From NCBI GenBank assembly GCA_965227155.1, contig OZ245731.1:2046001-2110000 (forward strand): a DNA stretch of 64,000 nucleotides. The letters are read 5' to 3'. Source of the stretch: UBA6059 sp965227155. GTDB taxonomy: Bacteria > Bacteroidota > Bacteroidia > Cytophagales > Cyclobacteriaceae. The translations under genes and the position numbers were made by a program. The stretch's first letter is position 1; each line of letters begins with the position of its first letter. Positions 63,197 to 64,000 of the stretch are shown one piece after another. The notes beneath the pieces are model-generated. The model did no database searches and was not told the DNA's origin. It worked only from the letters and a program-made list of their open reading frames with translations.

Positions 63197-64000
63197 ATGA
63201 GTTATCATCATATTTTAAAGAATATAATCCAAATAATCGAAAGGGATAGTAAGGATAGTACTTACAAATATGCCTTAATGAGGGCAACCATTGATGCGAT
63301 ACATCTTTACGATCAATGGACAATAAAAGGAGGACAAAGAGTAATCATAAAGACCGGCGTGATTACATTTTTCTGGCTGGAGTATTATTTTCCTATAATT
63401 TCTAATAAGAGTTTTATTCCTCAGAGAAATGGTGAAAGTGAAAATGCTAATAATTTATCTTTTAGAAAGGATTTTTCTGAAATCACCAACTATTACGAAA
63501 AAAATGGGAATTTCTCTGCTTTTAGCAATGATCTAAAGAAAGGTACAATACCAACACATTTAATACCTAACCTTAAACGACTGATAAGAAATATTACTTC
63601 CACAATTACAAAACAGCCGATGCAATATATTGGCCAATCGGTTAATCAAAGCCATTATTCAATTTATCAGGTTGAAGAGTCAAGGAATAATAGAAATCTG
63701 ACATCTGACAAATTAACTCTCGATATGATTTTTAATGAAATGGGTTCATTTTCAATACCTGTCGAGTACTATGAAGCATTTAAAATATTTGGCAGTTTTT
63801 TAATTGGAAAAAGGTCAATTCTTGTTGCCTGGGCTGAATTTACATCAGGGTTAAACAATAATATTTCTATCAACGATGTATTACCTATACTGCTTGAGTC
63901 GGCAAACAATAAAAGAGAGGTAGCTTATATAAGAGATTATTATGCTAAAAGGATCAAAATAGAGAATTTTTATTGTGCTTGGTCAAATAGAAAGCTTGAT
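63197..64000 (+). CDS. partial AT-rich gene, possibly HNH endonuclease, cut by the right edge
   Basis: An ATG at 63197 opens a frame of 268 codons without a stop, running off the window. The N-terminal part contains DSTYKYALMRATIDAIHLYDQ, a pattern I associate with HNH endonuclease-like proteins. The visible end, YIRDYYAKRIKIENFYCAWSNRKLD, looks like the Cys-x-Trp-Ser entry to an HNH domain whose catalytic part would lie outside. The base composition is much more AT-rich than the fasciclin gene before it, so recent acquisition is likely. The HNH call is tentative. Confidence 0.5.
   Translation, partial: MSYHHILKNIIQIIERDSKDSTYKYALMRATIDAIHLYDQWTIKGGQRVIIKTGVITFFWLEYYFPIISNKSFIPQRNGESENANNLSFRKDFSEITNYYEKNGNFSAFSNDLKKGTIPTHLIPNLKRLIRNITSTITKQPMQYIGQSVNQSHYSIYQVEESRNNRNLTSDKLTLDMIFNEMGSFSIPVEYYEAFKIFGSFLIGKRSILVAWAEFTSGLNNNISINDVLPILLESANNKREVAYIRDYYAKRIKIENFYCAWSNRKLD

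Noticed and set aside
1..64000. CRISPR arrays, tRNA or rRNA genes, IS elements
   Set aside because: I looked for regularly spaced repeats, clover-leaf patterns and transposase motifs and found none. A covariance-model or repeat-finder run could still reveal weak cases.

Overview
The window looks like a chromosomal segment of a Bacteroidota bacterium, most likely an aerobic or microaerophilic Cytophagales-type organism. This is inferred from family content, not from a search: a fused CcoNO cbb3 oxidase subunit, DUF3570/DUF4266 proteins, a CusA/CzcA-TolC fusion, many short lipoproteins with a C-terminal-Cys lipobox, sparse Shine-Dalgarno sequences, and two-component sensors of the TPR-coiled-coil-kinase type. 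No rRNA, tRNA, CRISPR array or insertion sequence was recognised.

Layout. 1-2852: minus-strand ccoP (cut by the window edge), ccoQ and fused ccoNO, preceded by two palindromes exactly 30 bp apart. 3061-4296: secreted aspartyl protease with PDZ. 4327-8209: AT-rich defence-like block (KAP NTPase plus an AbiEi/AbiEii-type toxin-antitoxin pair). 8219-9847: GT39-type membrane glycosyltransferase. 9855-14140: two translationally coupled sensor kinase genes. 14305-16698: MacB/FtsX permease. 16841-19756: SNF2 helicase. 19853-29365: housekeeping genes (LolE-like permease, rbfA, rpiB, tatC, glyA, S41 protease, pheA, rluD-like). 29364-32590: PLP enzyme, a small ORF, a VapBC-like pair and radA. 32706-39372: a compact envelope redox cluster made of a thioredoxin-like protein, ApbE flavin transferase, DUF4266 lipoprotein and DUF3570 protein, next to an acidic PepSY-like lipoprotein that diverges from an ECF sigma factor and a TM/beta-barrel partner. 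39984-45939: heavy-metal RND efflux operon in which pump and outer-membrane channel are one polypeptide. 46129-55820: mixed metabolic genes (sialidase-fold lipoprotein, DUF72, aminopeptidase P, icd, VOC lipoprotein, geranylgeranyl-reductase-like enzyme, DUF2867, histidine phosphatase). 56135-58748: ccoI and ccoS, the copper ATPase and assembly factor for the oxidase at the left end. 58749-62619: DUF559 endonuclease gene and a second FtsX permease among hairpin-rich intergenic repeats. 62620-63111: fasciclin protein. 63197-64000: AT-rich gene cut by the right edge, possibly an HNH nuclease.

How the parts work together. The oxidase operon and its distant maturation genes (53 kb apart) share the palindrome AACTGA-N6-TCAGT(T/C), which suggests one Crp/Fnr-type regulator controls both. 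The least explained region is 32.7-39.4 kb, where sigma factor, acidic lipoprotein, flavin transferase and DUF4266/DUF3570 proteins look like one regulated envelope system. The metal efflux operon has an internal signal-peptide-like segment at the pump/channel junction, which suggests the fusion is cleaved after synthesis.
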